Positions 1 to 8,557 of a stretch of 64,000 nucleotides of DNA are shown here, piece after piece. A program made the position numbers and the translations under genes. Below the pieces are notes generated by a model. It did not search any database. It was given only the letters and a program-made list of their open reading frames with translations, and was not told the DNA's origin. The stretch is from Clostridium saccharoperbutylacetonicum N1-4(HMT) (GTDB lineage: Bacteria > Bacillota > Clostridia > Clostridiales > Clostridiaceae), in NCBI RefSeq assembly GCF_000340885.1, contig NC_020291.1, positions 4,401,001 to 4,465,000 on the forward strand. Reading direction: 5' to 3'. Numbering within the stretch: position 1 is the stretch's first letter; each line of letters starts with the position of its first letter.

Positions 1-239
1 ACACCTAAAGGATTTTCTTTTTGTTGTACCAATTTACGAACAGTGTTATCAATTGAAGCTATATGATCTGCATCAAAAGCATGTCTTAAACCTAGTGTAT
101 AAGCTAAAAAGCCAAGTCCAACTATCTGTGGATATTTAGTTATATTGGCTAATAAAAGTAGTATTCCTATAACATGCAATAGTAGTACTATAATACCATA
201 AGGTATCCATTTGTGATGTTTTTTTAATGGGAAGTTCAT
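1..239 (-). CDS. Nickel/cobalt permease, HoxN/NixA (NiCoT) family, 5' part only
   Basis: This is the N-terminal 79 residues of a gene that runs off the left edge. I see a hydrophobic helix (WIPYGIIVLLLHVIGILLLL) and then GLRHAFDADHIASIDN, which contains the H-x4-DH signature of the NiCoT family in helix II; these residues bind and select Ni2+ or Co2+. The ATG at 239 follows a good GGAGAGG site. The gene is the last visible member of the minus-strand hydrogenase locus, so nickel supply for the [NiFe] enzyme is its likely job. Cobalt transport cannot be excluded from this fragment. Confidence 0.9.
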   Translation of the reverse strand, partial: MNFPLKKHHKWIPYGIIVLLLHVIGILLLLANITKYPQIVGLGFLAYTLGLRHAFDADHIASIDNTVRKLVQQKENPLG

Positions 240-345
240 ATCAACCTCTCCTCTCTCACTAGTTTATGAAAAAATAAAATTACATTCAACATATTTGCAG
301 GCTAGACCTGAGATAAAGTATGAAAAATAATTACACATACTTATC

Positions 346-2628
346 CTATTTCTTATTTAATATTTCATTTGCTATGACAATTTGTCCTAATGCCACACCA
401 CCATCATTTGCTGGTATAAGTTTATTTGTATATACAGTAAATTTTTCATTTTCCAAGTCATTTATTAAATTTTTCAACAAATAAGAATTTTGAAATACCC
501 CTCCGCTTAATGCTACTTCATTAACACCTGTATCTTTTCTAATTAGATTGCACATATCTTTTGAGCATTTAATTATTGTATTATGAAACTTATCTGAAAT
601 AATAGATGCTTCTTCACCTATTAATTTATCTTTTATAATACCTGCAATAATTTTTTCTGGTTTCAAAATATAGCCTTCACTTAAAGGTATATCATAATCA
701 TAAAAATCCAAACTCTTCTTAGAAGCAGCTGCTTCAAGTTCAATAGCGGCTTGACCTTCATATGTAATATGGTTTCTAATTCCAATTAAGCTTGATACAG
801 CATCAAAAAAGCGTCCCATACTTGAGGTTTCAGGGCAATTAATATCTGCTTCAATCATAGCTATTATATTAATTGCTTTATTTCCATAGAGTCTAATTAA
901 TATTTCTCTCATTTGTGTATCTGAGCTGCATTCCTTCCATATCTTTGACTTAAAAATCTTATATATATATGCTACAGCCATTCTCCATGGTTCCTTAACA
1001 GCCTTGTCACCACCAGGCATTTTTATATAGTCTAAATGTCCTAATCTGGTAAATTCTTTGTTATTACAAAGTAAAAATTCTCCTCCCCAGATCCTTCCAT
1101 CAATTCCATAACCTGTTCCATCATAAGCAATTCCAATAACTTTTTTATTTATGTTATTTTCTACTAAGCAGCTTACAATATGTGCGTGATGATGCTGAAC
1201 TTGAATTTTAGGTAAGGGTGAATTATATGCATATTCACTAGAAGCATAATTTGGATGCATGTCACAAGCAATATACTTGGGAGTGAAATGAAATATATTT
1301 TTAAAATGTTCTATATTATTCTTATAATGTTCAATTGTTTCTATATTTTCTAAATTCCCATTGTATTGACTTAAAAATAAATAATTTTCTTTTCCAATGC
1401 AAAAAGTATTTTTCATATTTGAACCACAAGCTAAGATTTCTTTTGGATTCTCTATTTTTATAGGCTCAGGCACATATCCTCTTGCTCTTCTTACTATGCG
1501 CACTTCATTATCTACTACTCTTACTACTGAATCATCTATTGGCATATAAATGTCTCTATTATGTAATAAAAAATAATCTGCAATGTCCTTTAAATTATCA
1601 ATTGCACTTTCATTATTATATTCTAAAGGTAATCCGTTAACATTTGCACTTGTCATAATTAAAATTTCAACCTTATCTTCAAATAGTAAATAATGCAGCG
1701 GGGTGTAAGGCAGCGTAACTCCTAATGTCTTTTGCTTTGGTGCTATTGATTCTAATAAATTGTAACTATCAATCTGATCCAGTATTACTATTGGTTTCTT
1801 TATGCCTATAAGTACTTTTTCCTCTTCCTCATTTACATAACAATACCTTTTAACCTTGTCTATATCTTTCATCATAACAGCAAAGGATTTGTGTGGTCTT
1901 TTTTTTCTAGTTCTTAGTATATTTATTGCTTCTTCATTTTCAGCATCACAAACTAAATGAAATCCCCCAAGGCCTTTAATAGCAAAAATTTTGCCTTCCT
2001 TAAGTTTTTTTCTTGTCCATCCTAATACATCCTTAGTTTCTATCTTTATTCCTTTGAAATCCTGAATCCAAAGCTCAGGACCACATTCCTTACAAACATT
2101 GGGCTGTGCATGGAATCTTCTGTTAACTGGATCAGTATATTCTTCATTGCATTCTCTGCACATTTTAAATTTCTTCATAGTTGTGTTATCTCTATCATAT
2201 GGAATAGATTTTATTATTGAAAATCTCGGACCACAATTTGTACAATTTGTAAATGGATATCTATATCTTTTGTTTGATGGATTTGTAATATCTTCAATAC
2301 AATCTTTACAAGTAGCCACATCTGGAGAAATTAAAGTGATTTTTTCATCTTTTCTTTCACTTTCTCTAATATCAAAGCTTTTATAATTTATAAGCTCTTT
2401 TTCCTGTATGATTATATTTTCTATTTTAGCTAATGAAGGTTTTTTAAGTTTTAAATTATTAATAAAGTCATTTAACTTCTCTTCTTCTCCCTCCACATCA
2501 ATATATACTCCCTCTGAATTGTTATTAATCCACCCTTTTAAATCAAGTGCTAGAGCTTCATTATAAACAAAAGGTCTAAAACCTACCCCTTGAACAATCC
2601 CCTCTACTTTCAAAAATAATCTCTTCAT
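346..2628 (-). CDS. hypF: Carbamoyltransferase HypF (hydrogenase maturation)
   Basis: HypF makes the thiocarbamate on HypE from carbamoyl phosphate and ATP, the first step toward the CN ligands of the [NiFe] site. The 760 residues match the usual length. Domains in order: acylphosphatase (about 1-90, with VQGVGFRPFVY), a double zinc-finger segment (about 106-190, CxxC pairs such as CKDC, CTNCGP, CREC, CKECGP), a YrdC-like ATP-binding domain (about 200-380) and a Kae1-like carbamoyltransferase domain carrying VQHHHAHIVSC. The ATG has a GGAAGG site upstream. It is separated from hypE by 140 bp. Confidence 0.97.
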   Translation of the reverse strand: MKRLFLKVEGIVQGVGFRPFVYNEALALDLKGWINNNSEGVYIDVEGEEEKLNDFINNLKLKKPSLAKIENIIIQEKELINYKSFDIRESERKDEKITLISPDVATCKDCIEDITNPSNKRYRYPFTNCTNCGPRFSIIKSIPYDRDNTTMKKFKMCRECNEEYTDPVNRRFHAQPNVCKECGPELWIQDFKGIKIETKDVLGWTRKKLKEGKIFAIKGLGGFHLVCDAENEEAINILRTRKKRPHKSFAVMMKDIDKVKRYCYVNEEEEKVLIGIKKPIVILDQIDSYNLLESIAPKQKTLGVTLPYTPLHYLLFEDKVEILIMTSANVNGLPLEYNNESAIDNLKDIADYFLLHNRDIYMPIDDSVVRVVDNEVRIVRRARGYVPEPIKIENPKEILACGSNMKNTFCIGKENYLFLSQYNGNLENIETIEHYKNNIEHFKNIFHFTPKYIACDMHPNYASSEYAYNSPLPKIQVQHHHAHIVSCLVENNINKKVIGIAYDGTGYGIDGRIWGGEFLLCNNKEFTRLGHLDYIKMPGGDKAVKEPWRMAVAYIYKIFKSKIWKECSSDTQMREILIRLYGNKAINIIAMIEADINCPETSSMGRFFDAVSSLIGIRNHITYEGQAAIELEAAASKKSLDFYDYDIPLSEGYILKPEKIIAGIIKDKLIGEEASIISDKFHNTIIKCSKDMCNLIRKDTGVNEVALSGGVFQNSYLLKNLINDLENEKFTVYTNKLIPANDGGVALGQIVIANEILNKK

Positions 2629-2768
2629 AACATAACACCTTCCTATAGCTTAAAATATCCTAGATAGCTGCTAGACCAACCCAAATGATTTTTATCTAAC
2701 CTCATTCCTAAGGCATTATCAAAAAATAAAAAGTCAATCCTCTATCTATTTTCTTTCATATGCCTAAT

Positions 2769-3779
2769 TTAGCATATTCTAGGCAGCTGCTGACCTGAAG
2801 GCATGTCTACTATTCGCTTTCCACCTATAATTGTTTTTAAATATACTTTTTGTGGCACCTGCTCTATAACTCTGCCAATAATCGCTGCATTAGCCCCAAG
2901 TGAATGCTTTTTCATTGCCTCTAATACTTGATTTGCATAAGCTTCTGATACAAAGCAGCATAATTTACCTTCATTAGCAATATATAATGGATCTAATCCT
3001 AAAAGTTCGCAGCTTCCTTTTACTTCTTCACTTATAGGAATTGAACTTTCATCTAGTTCAATGGATACTTTGCTCATTTCTGCAATTTCATTTAAAACAG
3101 CTGCAACTCCACCTCTTGTAGCATCCCTTAGGACATGAATATCAGAACATACTTCGAGCATTGAATCCACAAGGGAATTTAAAGGTGCACAATCACTTTT
3201 TAATTCGCCTTCTATATCTATTCCGCTTCTTTGGCACATGATAGTCATTCCATGATCACCTAAAGTTCCATTAACAATAACCACATCTCCAGCCATGGCA
3301 TTATATGCTTTAATATTTGTATTCTCATAAATTGTGCCTATTCCAGATGTATTTATAAATACTCCATCCACTCCACCTTTTTCAACTACTTTAGTATCAC
3401 CAGCTACTATTTGAATCTTAGCTTCTTCTGCTGCATCTGCCATAGATTTTACAATCATCTCTAGTTTTTCTATTTCAAATCCTTCTTCTATAATAAATGC
3501 ACTGGTTAAATATAAAGGTTTAGCCCCACTCATGGCTAAATCATTTACCGTACCACAAACTGCAAGCTTTCCAATATCTCCCCCATTAAAAAATATGGGA
3601 TTAACTACAAAGGAATCTGTAGTGACAGCAATTCTCTTGCTGCCATCTAGACTAATTTGCGCAGAATCATTCATTTCACTTATAATTTCATTATTAAAAT
3701 ACTTTATAAATAAATCATTAATTAGGTTATTAGTTTGTTTTCCACCACTACCATGACTTAATGAAATTCTCTCTTCCAT
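2769..3779 (-). CDS. hypE: Hydrogenase maturation protein HypE (cyanide-group dehydration)
   Basis: HypE is the ATP-dependent dehydratase that turns the carbamoyl group on its C-terminal cysteine into a thiocyanate and passes CN to HypC-HypD. The PurM-like fold is visible, and the protein ends LPRIC with the terminal Cys in place. A longer open frame extends to 3935, but the first 52 codons encode nothing like HypE and lie in a region of inverted repeats. The ATG at 3779 has a strong AGGAGG site and gives the family N-terminus (ISLSHGSGGKQTNN), so I place the start there (336 residues). Confidence 0.96.
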   Translation of the reverse strand: MEERISLSHGSGGKQTNNLINDLFIKYFNNEIISEMNDSAQISLDGSKRIAVTTDSFVVNPIFFNGGDIGKLAVCGTVNDLAMSGAKPLYLTSAFIIEEGFEIEKLEMIVKSMADAAEEAKIQIVAGDTKVVEKGGVDGVFINTSGIGTIYENTNIKAYNAMAGDVVIVNGTLGDHGMTIMCQRSGIDIEGELKSDCAPLNSLVDSMLEVCSDIHVLRDATRGGVAAVLNEIAEMSKVSIELDESSIPISEEVKGSCELLGLDPLYIANEGKLCCFVSEAYANQVLEAMKKHSLGANAAIIGRVIEQVPQKVYLKTIIGGKRIVDMPSGQQLPRIC

Positions 3780-3815
3780 ATTTATTCCTCCTATTATATA
3801 TCTATAATTATTTCC

Positions 3816-3976
3816 CTTAATTAAGTGAAACTTGATTAAGATTGGATTTGGTCTCCATGTGAATCTTAGTAAGATATTTCGAAGAAATATCCTACTAAAC
3901 TGTAAATTACCCATAGGATACCATAAATGGTACAAACTGTACCCTGCTTATTATAGACTGTATCTATAATAAGCAG
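3816..3976 (-). repeat. Cluster of five inverted repeats between hypD and hypE
   Basis: The 171-bp spacer folds into a series of hairpins. Arms are 3816-3825/3831-3840 (10 bp, one G-U), 3867-3880/3884-3897 (14 bp, one mismatch, GAA loop), 3919-3924/3927-3932 (6 bp), 3929-3934/3938-3943 (6 bp, overlapping and so exclusive with the previous one) and 3944-3957/3963-3976 (14 bp, perfect). The last covers the hypD stop codon. None is followed by a U-run on the minus strand, so they do not look like simple terminators. They could be an RNA-processing or attenuation leader for hypE, or a small palindromic repeat insertion. Confidence 0.7.
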
Positions 3977-5033
3977 CACAAGTACCTTCTGAAGATACCA
4001 TGCAAGATCCTACAGGATTTTCAGGTGTGCAGGCCTTCTTAAATAGTGGACATTCAAAAGGAGTTATTTTTCCTTTAAGTATATCGCCACACCTACAGCC
4101 TGGACTTCCATCATAGTCCTTATAATCTATATTAAAATGCTTTATCGCATCAAAATCTTCATATTCTTTATTGAATTTATATCCGCTACTTTGAATAACA
4201 CCAATTCCTCTCCAAGCACTTTCAGTAACTTCAAAAACTTTATGTAAATACCCTAAAGCCTCTGGATTCCCACAATCCCTGACTATTCTTTTATAATCAT
4301 TTATTACGTCATAATCTTTTTCATTTATCATATTAATAAGTTTATTTAAGCTGCCCAGTATATCTAAGGGTTCAAAGCCAGCTATAACTCCTGGAATTTT
4401 ATATTCACTGCCTAAAAATTCATATGGTTTTTTACCTATAACAGCACTAACATGCCCTGGAAGTAAAAATCCATCTATATTTATTTCCTTATCTTCTACA
4501 AGAGTCTTCATGGCAGGTGGAACTATTTTATGAGCAGTTAAAAAAAATAAATTTTTTACTCCTTTCTTTCTTGCTTCTATTGCTGTTATTGCAGTCATTG
4601 GCGTTGTTGTTTCAAATCCAACTGAAAGAAAAATTATTTTTTTTGATGAATTGTTTTCAGCAAGTGTGAGTGCATCCATTGGTGAGTATACAATTCTAAT
4701 ATCTGCTCCTTCTCCTTTTCTTTTCATTAAAGAAGTTGTCTTACCTGGCACTCTCATCATATCTCCAAAAGTTGCAATTATAACATCTTTATTTAAGCTT
4801 AACTCTAAAGCTGTATCAATGTAACTTTGAGGAGTAACACATACAGGACACCCTGGTCCTGATATTATCTTTATATTTTCAGGAAGTATATCCCTTATTC
4901 CATATCTAAATATTGACATAGTATGAGTTCCACACACTTCCATTATATTTATTTTTTCATTAGTAATATTTTGTATTAATTTCACAAGGCCTTTAGCATA
5001 GTCTCCATTTCTAAATTCATCAACAAATTTCAT
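3951..5033 (-). CDS. hypD: Hydrogenase maturation protein HypD (iron-sulfur scaffold)
   Basis: HypD holds a [4Fe-4S] cluster and, with HypC, assembles the Fe(CN)2CO unit. Family motifs are clear: MEVCGTHTMSIFRYGI, SGPGCPVCVTP, GFETTTPMT and the C-terminal cysteine cluster (CRCGDI, FECPLF, ACTPENPVGSCMVSSEGTC). The 360 residues are the usual length. The start overlaps the end of hypC by 14 bp, indicating translational coupling. The stop codon lies inside a 14-bp perfect hairpin. Confidence 0.97.
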   Translation of the reverse strand: MKFVDEFRNGDYAKGLVKLIQNITNEKINIMEVCGTHTMSIFRYGIRDILPENIKIISGPGCPVCVTPQSYIDTALELSLNKDVIIATFGDMMRVPGKTTSLMKRKGEGADIRIVYSPMDALTLAENNSSKKIIFLSVGFETTTPMTAITAIEARKKGVKNLFFLTAHKIVPPAMKTLVEDKEINIDGFLLPGHVSAVIGKKPYEFLGSEYKIPGVIAGFEPLDILGSLNKLINMINEKDYDVINDYKRIVRDCGNPEALGYLHKVFEVTESAWRGIGVIQSSGYKFNKEYEDFDAIKHFNIDYKDYDGSPGCRCGDILKGKITPFECPLFKKACTPENPVGSCMVSSEGTCAAYYRYSL

Positions 5034-5244
5034 TATCTGATAGCTCCTTTATCAGTTCTAAAGTTTTTGCTGCTTCTTCTTCATCAATTTTTTCTATGGC
5101 ACAACCTGCGTGGACTAATACATATTCTCCAACTTTTGCATCTGGAATTAGCTGCATAAAAACTTCTCTTTTCATATTACCTATTTCTATAATTCCTCTA
5201 AATTCATGTAAGCTTAAAATCTTTCCTGGAACTGCTAAGCACAT
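5020..5244 (-). CDS. hypC: Hydrogenase maturation chaperone HypC
   Basis: This 74-residue protein begins MCLAVPGKILSL. Cys2, exposed after removal of Met, is the residue that binds the iron of the growing cofactor and the hydrogenase large subunit. It overlaps hypD by 14 bp. The preceding tatC ends 77 bp away across a hairpin. A single hypC/hybG-type gene is present, as expected for one hydrogenase. Confidence 0.96.
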   Translation of the reverse strand: MCLAVPGKILSLHEFRGIIEIGNMKREVFMQLIPDAKVGEYVLVHAGCAIEKIDEEEAAKTLELIKELSDNEIC

Positions 5245-5296
5245 AATACTTCCTCCTAAACATCAGATTAAATTTTAACTTTATCTCTTTTAATGT

Positions 5297-5328
5297 AGAG
5301 TAGAGTTTCAAATACGAAACTCTACTCT
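5297..5328. terminator. Perfect 13-bp hairpin covering the tatC stop codon
   Basis: Arms 5297-5309 and 5316-5328 pair perfectly around a 6-nt loop. On the minus strand, the direction of the operon, there is no U-run after it. On the plus strand it is followed by a T-rich tract, but no plus-strand gene ends here. It could be a stabilising or partial-attenuation hairpin between tatC and hypC rather than a full terminator. Confidence 0.5.
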
Positions 5329-6053
5329 TTCTTCTTTCTTTTTTCTATAAAATAAACAATCCATATACTTGTTTCATATAGTATTATTATGGGTAAAATT
5401 GTTAATATGCAAGTAAATAATCCTGCATTAGACAAGAACAAACCTTCTAAAGTTAAAGCAAAGAAAATGATATATTTTCTCCATTTTTTAAGAATTTTAG
5501 AACTTAACAATGACATTTTTCCTAAAATTACAATTGCATAAGGCATCAAAAATACTACGCCTATGAAAAAGCAAAAAATGCCTATGAAACTGAAATATGT
5601 TCTTCCTGAAAGTAGTGGATTCATATACTCTTGTCCATACGATATAAGAAAATTTAAGATTAGTGGTATTAATAATATGTATCCAAAAAACATACCAAAA
5701 AGAAATAAGATAACTATAAAATATAAATTTATATATAATAGTTTTTTTTCTTTCTTAGTGAGCCCTGGATTAACAAATGCTGCAATTTCATATATTATAA
5801 TTGGACTTACAGCTATAGTACCAGTGAATATTGCTAACTCCATTCTAGTTACGAATCCCTCTGTTATTGAAAAATAGACAAGATTTAAATCAAACTTCTT
5901 TATAGGGTACATCAATATTTCTATTAAGTAATAAACCTTATCATATATTACTCCTGCTGCTATAGCCACAAATATAATGCTTATTATTAATCTCTTTCTC
6001 AACTCTCTAAGGTGATCCACCACAGACATGTCTTTTATATTTTCATCAGCCAT
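5322..6053 (-). CDS. tatC: Twin-arginine translocase TatC (canonical copy)
   Basis: TatC is the six-helix membrane receptor for twin-arginine signal peptides. This 243-residue copy keeps the two features of the signal-peptide site: VDHLRELRKRL near the N-terminus, and FVNPGLTKKEKKLL in the first periplasmic/cytoplasmic loop region, with the Glu that corresponds to E. coli Glu103. Six hydrophobic stretches are visible. It follows a second, divergent tatC by 16 bp. The clear cargo is the hydrogenase small subunit encoded in the same locus. Confidence 0.95.
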   Translation of the reverse strand: MADENIKDMSVVDHLRELRKRLIISIIFVAIAAGVIYDKVYYLIEILMYPIKKFDLNLVYFSITEGFVTRMELAIFTGTIAVSPIIIYEIAAFVNPGLTKKEKKLLYINLYFIVILFLFGMFFGYILLIPLILNFLISYGQEYMNPLLSGRTYFSFIGIFCFFIGVVFLMPYAIVILGKMSLLSSKILKKWRKYIIFFALTLEGLFLSNAGLFTCILTILPIIILYETSIWIVYFIEKRKKKE

Positions 6054-6069
6054 ATAATCACCTCTAAAA

Positions 6070-6801
6070 TCAGTATTTATGTGCTTTATCTCTTTTTTCT
6101 AATAAGTAAATACAACCAATGCTAATTTCATATAAAGCTATTATAGGCATAGTTACTAAAATAAAAGTTACAGCATCTAATGAAGGTGAAACAATTGCTA
6201 CAGTAATTAGTGATAACATTACAGCAAACTTTCTCTTGGTTTTTAACATTTTACTATTAACTATTCTGAGTCTTGACAAAGCAATGAGTATGAGTGGAAG
6301 TTCAAACAGTATACCTATAGTCAACAGCAATGTTCCTATAAAAGAAAAATAATCGCTGCCTGATAAAGTTGCTTTCATAAAATCATTTCCACAATCTAAT
6401 AAGAAACCTATAGTTGATGGCAGTAAAAATTTGTATCCAAATAAAATGCCGCCTATAAATAGTGCTACAGCAAGTGGAATTATAACAAAATAAAGCAACC
6501 TTCTAACTTTCTTATCAATTTTTGAAGCTCCGATAGATATTAATAAATAAGTTATTATAGGAGAAGAAACTATAACTCCGCCTAAAAATGCGACCTTCAT
6601 TTTTGCCATAAAGCCTTCAACAGGAGTCATAAAATATAAATCAATCCCATTAAGTGGTTTAATTAAAATCTTTATAATATAATCCACTTGAAAATACATT
6701 GCTGCTGTGGCAATAATAACAATAGCAAATATTCCTATTATTACTTTTCTGAATTTCTCTAGAACATGTGCTATATGAACAATCTGTTCACTCTTTACCA
6801 T
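6070..6801 (-). CDS. Divergent TatC paralogue
   Basis: This protein is also 243 residues and has the same hydrophobic layout as its neighbour, including SGSDYFSFIGTLLL against SGRTYFSFIGIFCF in the canonical copy. The N-terminal receptor motif is degenerate (HVLEKFRKV instead of HLRELRKRL). The PGL-x-x-x-E segment is replaced by GASKIDKKVRRLL, without the Pro-Gly or the Glu. It therefore looks like a TatC fold that has lost the usual signal-peptide contacts, possibly a structural partner of the canonical copy. It sits between tatA (10 bp away) and tatC (16 bp). Confidence 0.88.
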   Translation of the reverse strand: MVKSEQIVHIAHVLEKFRKVIIGIFAIVIIATAAMYFQVDYIIKILIKPLNGIDLYFMTPVEGFMAKMKVAFLGGVIVSSPIITYLLISIGASKIDKKVRRLLYFVIIPLAVALFIGGILFGYKFLLPSTIGFLLDCGNDFMKATLSGSDYFSFIGTLLLTIGILFELPLILIALSRLRIVNSKMLKTKRKFAVMLSLITVAIVSPSLDAVTFILVTMPIIALYEISIGCIYLLEKRDKAHKY

Positions 6802-6811
6802 ACCTTCACTC

Positions 6812-7039
6812 CTACTTTTCTTCTTTTTTCTCGTCTTTCTTTTCTTCTTTTATCTCTTCAGTTTTTGCTTCAGTAGCAGCAATATCATCATCATTCTTTG
6901 TTAAATCATTTGATGCTTTCTTAAACTCTTTAATTGCTTCTCCAATAGATTTACCTACTGATGGAAGTTTTCCTGGTCCAAAAATTACTAAAGCAATTAC
7001 TAATATAACTATTAATTCTGGAAATCCTATTCTTGGCAT
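6812..7039 (-). CDS. tatA: Twin-arginine translocase subunit TatA
   Basis: This 75-residue protein has the TatA plan: a short N-terminal helix ([19 protein letters not shown]), the [23 protein letters not shown] amphipathic part, and a charged Glu/Lys-rich tail. In Gram-positive minimal Tat systems a TatA plus TatC is enough for export. It is located between hypB and the tatC pair, so the pathway is co-expressed with its hydrogenase cargo. Confidence 0.95.
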   Translation of the reverse strand: MPRIGFPELIVILVIALVIFGPGKLPSVGKSIGEAIKEFKKASNDLTKNDDDIAATEAKTEEIKEEKKDEKKEEK

Positions 7040-7067
7040 ATTACTCTTCCTCCTAAAATCCTATTTA

Positions 7068-7727
7068 TTATTTTCTTTTTTCAACAACCTTGTCCTTTAA
7101 CCAGGAACAAAATTCATCTATTCCTTCATCTTTTATACAATTTGTTTCAAAGGTTACCGCATTAGCATTTAAAGACTTTATATCTTTATAAAACTCTTCT
7201 TTGTTAAAATTAGTAAATGGCAACAAGTCTATTTTATTTAGAATAACTGCTCCACTTTTTTCAAACATTAAAGGATACTTAAGTGGTTTATCATTTCCTT
7301 CTGTGGTGCTTAAAACACTAATTTTGATATCTTCACCAATCTCAAATTCAGCAGGACACACAAGATTTCCTACATTTTCTATTACAAGAAGCTCCATGCT
7401 ATCTAAATTTAATGAATCCAGTGAATTTTTGATCATATCTCCATCTAAATGACATGCTCCACCTGTATTTATTTGTACAACTGGTATGCCTTGTGCTTCA
7501 ATTCTTTCTGCATCCTTAGTTGTATAAATATCACCTTCTATTACAGCAATTTTTATTTCATTCTTTAATTTAGCAATAACTTTTTCAAGTATTGAAGTTT
7601 TACCTGAACCTGGTGAACTCATTAAATTAACAACATAAATTCTTTTTTCATCTAATATTTTTTTATTTTTAGCAGTTATTTCATCATTTGTTTGAAGTAT
7701 ATTGGTTACTACTTTAATTTCACTCAT
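7068..7727 (-). CDS. hypB: Hydrogenase nickel-insertion GTPase HypB
   Basis: HypB is the GTPase that delivers nickel to the large subunit together with HypA. The P-loop (SSPGSGKTS), the switch and metal-site segment (NTGGACHLDGDMI), VIENVGNLVCPAEF and the NKIDLLP guanine motif are all present. The 219 residues contain only the G-domain; the histidine-rich N-terminal nickel store of some HypB proteins is missing, which fits with a dedicated nickel permease in the locus. It starts 2 bp after hypA. Confidence 0.96.
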   Translation of the reverse strand: MSEIKVVTNILQTNDEITAKNKKILDEKRIYVVNLMSSPGSGKTSILEKVIAKLKNEIKIAVIEGDIYTTKDAERIEAQGIPVVQINTGGACHLDGDMIKNSLDSLNLDSMELLVIENVGNLVCPAEFEIGEDIKISVLSTTEGNDKPLKYPLMFEKSGAVILNKIDLLPFTNFNKEEFYKDIKSLNANAVTFETNCIKDEGIDEFCSWLKDKVVEKRK

Positions 7728-7729
7728 CT

Positions 7730-8071
7730 CTATTCTCCTTCAATTGTACTAACATAAAGTTCATATCCACTTAAGATATTAGTGGAGAACTTATTACAGT
7801 TTGGACATAATTTATTAAAATGATCTATTTCAAATGTAATATTGCAATCATCACACAAGGCTTTGGCATCAACTTTTTCTATTAATAACTTTGCATCTTC
7901 AACTATGGTTCCTTTTGACATACCTTGAAATGCAAATTCCAAAGATTCTGACATTACGCCAGAAAGCTCTCCAATTTTTATAGTTATTTTAGATACATTC
8001 TTTAAGTTATTTTCCTTTGCCTTTTCTTGAACAATTTTTATGGTATTTTCTATAATTGATACTTCATGCAT
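7730..8071 (-). CDS. hypA: Hydrogenase nickel-incorporation protein HypA
   Basis: HypA is the nickel metallochaperone partner of HypB. The true N-terminus must be MHE, because the N-terminal amine and His2 bind nickel. I therefore use the ATG at 8071 (113 residues), which has an AGGTG site 8 nt upstream, and not the ATG two codons earlier. The structural zinc site is CDDC...CPNC. The gene lies between the maturation protease and hypB with very short spacers. Confidence 0.96.
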   Translation of the reverse strand: MHEVSIIENTIKIVQEKAKENNLKNVSKITIKIGELSGVMSESLEFAFQGMSKGTIVEDAKLLIEKVDAKALCDDCNITFEIDHFNKLCPNCNKFSTNILSGYELYVSTIEGE

Positions 8072-8081
8072 AAGCATTCAC

Positions 8082-8555
8082 CTATCCTATATTTAGTTCA
8101 TCTTCTTTCATATTAAGCTCAGCTTTAATATGTTTTATGATTTCAGGAATTTTATTTTTCATGGTTTCAGTTATTTCGGTATCTAAACATATTTCTTCAG
8201 GTTCTATCCCAAATATTACAACTTTAGGGAATTTACCAAGCATATTTGCCATTTGAACTACATCTAATATCTGAACATCATGTATTGATAAATTTTCCTT
8301 TTTATAACCGTTAATATCCTCTGGATTAATTTTATAAATAGTTCCTGGCTTATATCCTGCTTTTAAGCAATCTATAATTATCACCTTGTTATATTCTAAA
8401 AAATAACTTAATGTATCTAATGTAGAAGTACCTCCATCTACTAATTCAATAGTAGATGGAAGATTTTCCTTTTCTAATTGTCTTATAACACAAACTCCTA
8501 CACCGTCATCTTTTAAAAGTATATTTCCTATTCCAATAATGACAGTACTATTCAT
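8082..8555 (-). CDS. [NiFe] hydrogenase maturation endopeptidase (HyaD/HybD type)
   Basis: This protease removes the C-terminal extension of the large subunit after nickel insertion. The 157 residues carry GIGNILLKDDGVGV (first metal ligand Asp), IIIDCLKAG (second ligand Asp) and LSIHDVQ (ligand His), the three nickel-sensing positions of the family. It is 2 bp from the large-subunit gene, whose product keeps the extension to be cut. Confidence 0.95.
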   Translation of the reverse strand: MNSTVIIGIGNILLKDDGVGVCVIRQLEKENLPSTIELVDGGTSTLDTLSYFLEYNKVIIIDCLKAGYKPGTIYKINPEDINGYKKENLSIHDVQILDVVQMANMLGKFPKVVIFGIEPEEICLDTEITETMKNKIPEIIKHIKAELNMKEDELNIG

Positions 8556-8557
8556 AA

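Noticed and set aside
2099..2386. Plus-strand open frame inside hypF
   Set aside because: Shadow of the hypF coding sequence; no ribosome site and no family features.
3780..3935. N-terminal extension of HypE by 52 residues
   Set aside because: No HypE has it, the sequence lies in hairpins, and a strong ribosome site precedes the ATG at 3779.
6768..7100. Ser/Phe-rich plus-strand frame across tatA
   Set aside because: Antisense shadow of the Lys/Glu-rich TatA tail.
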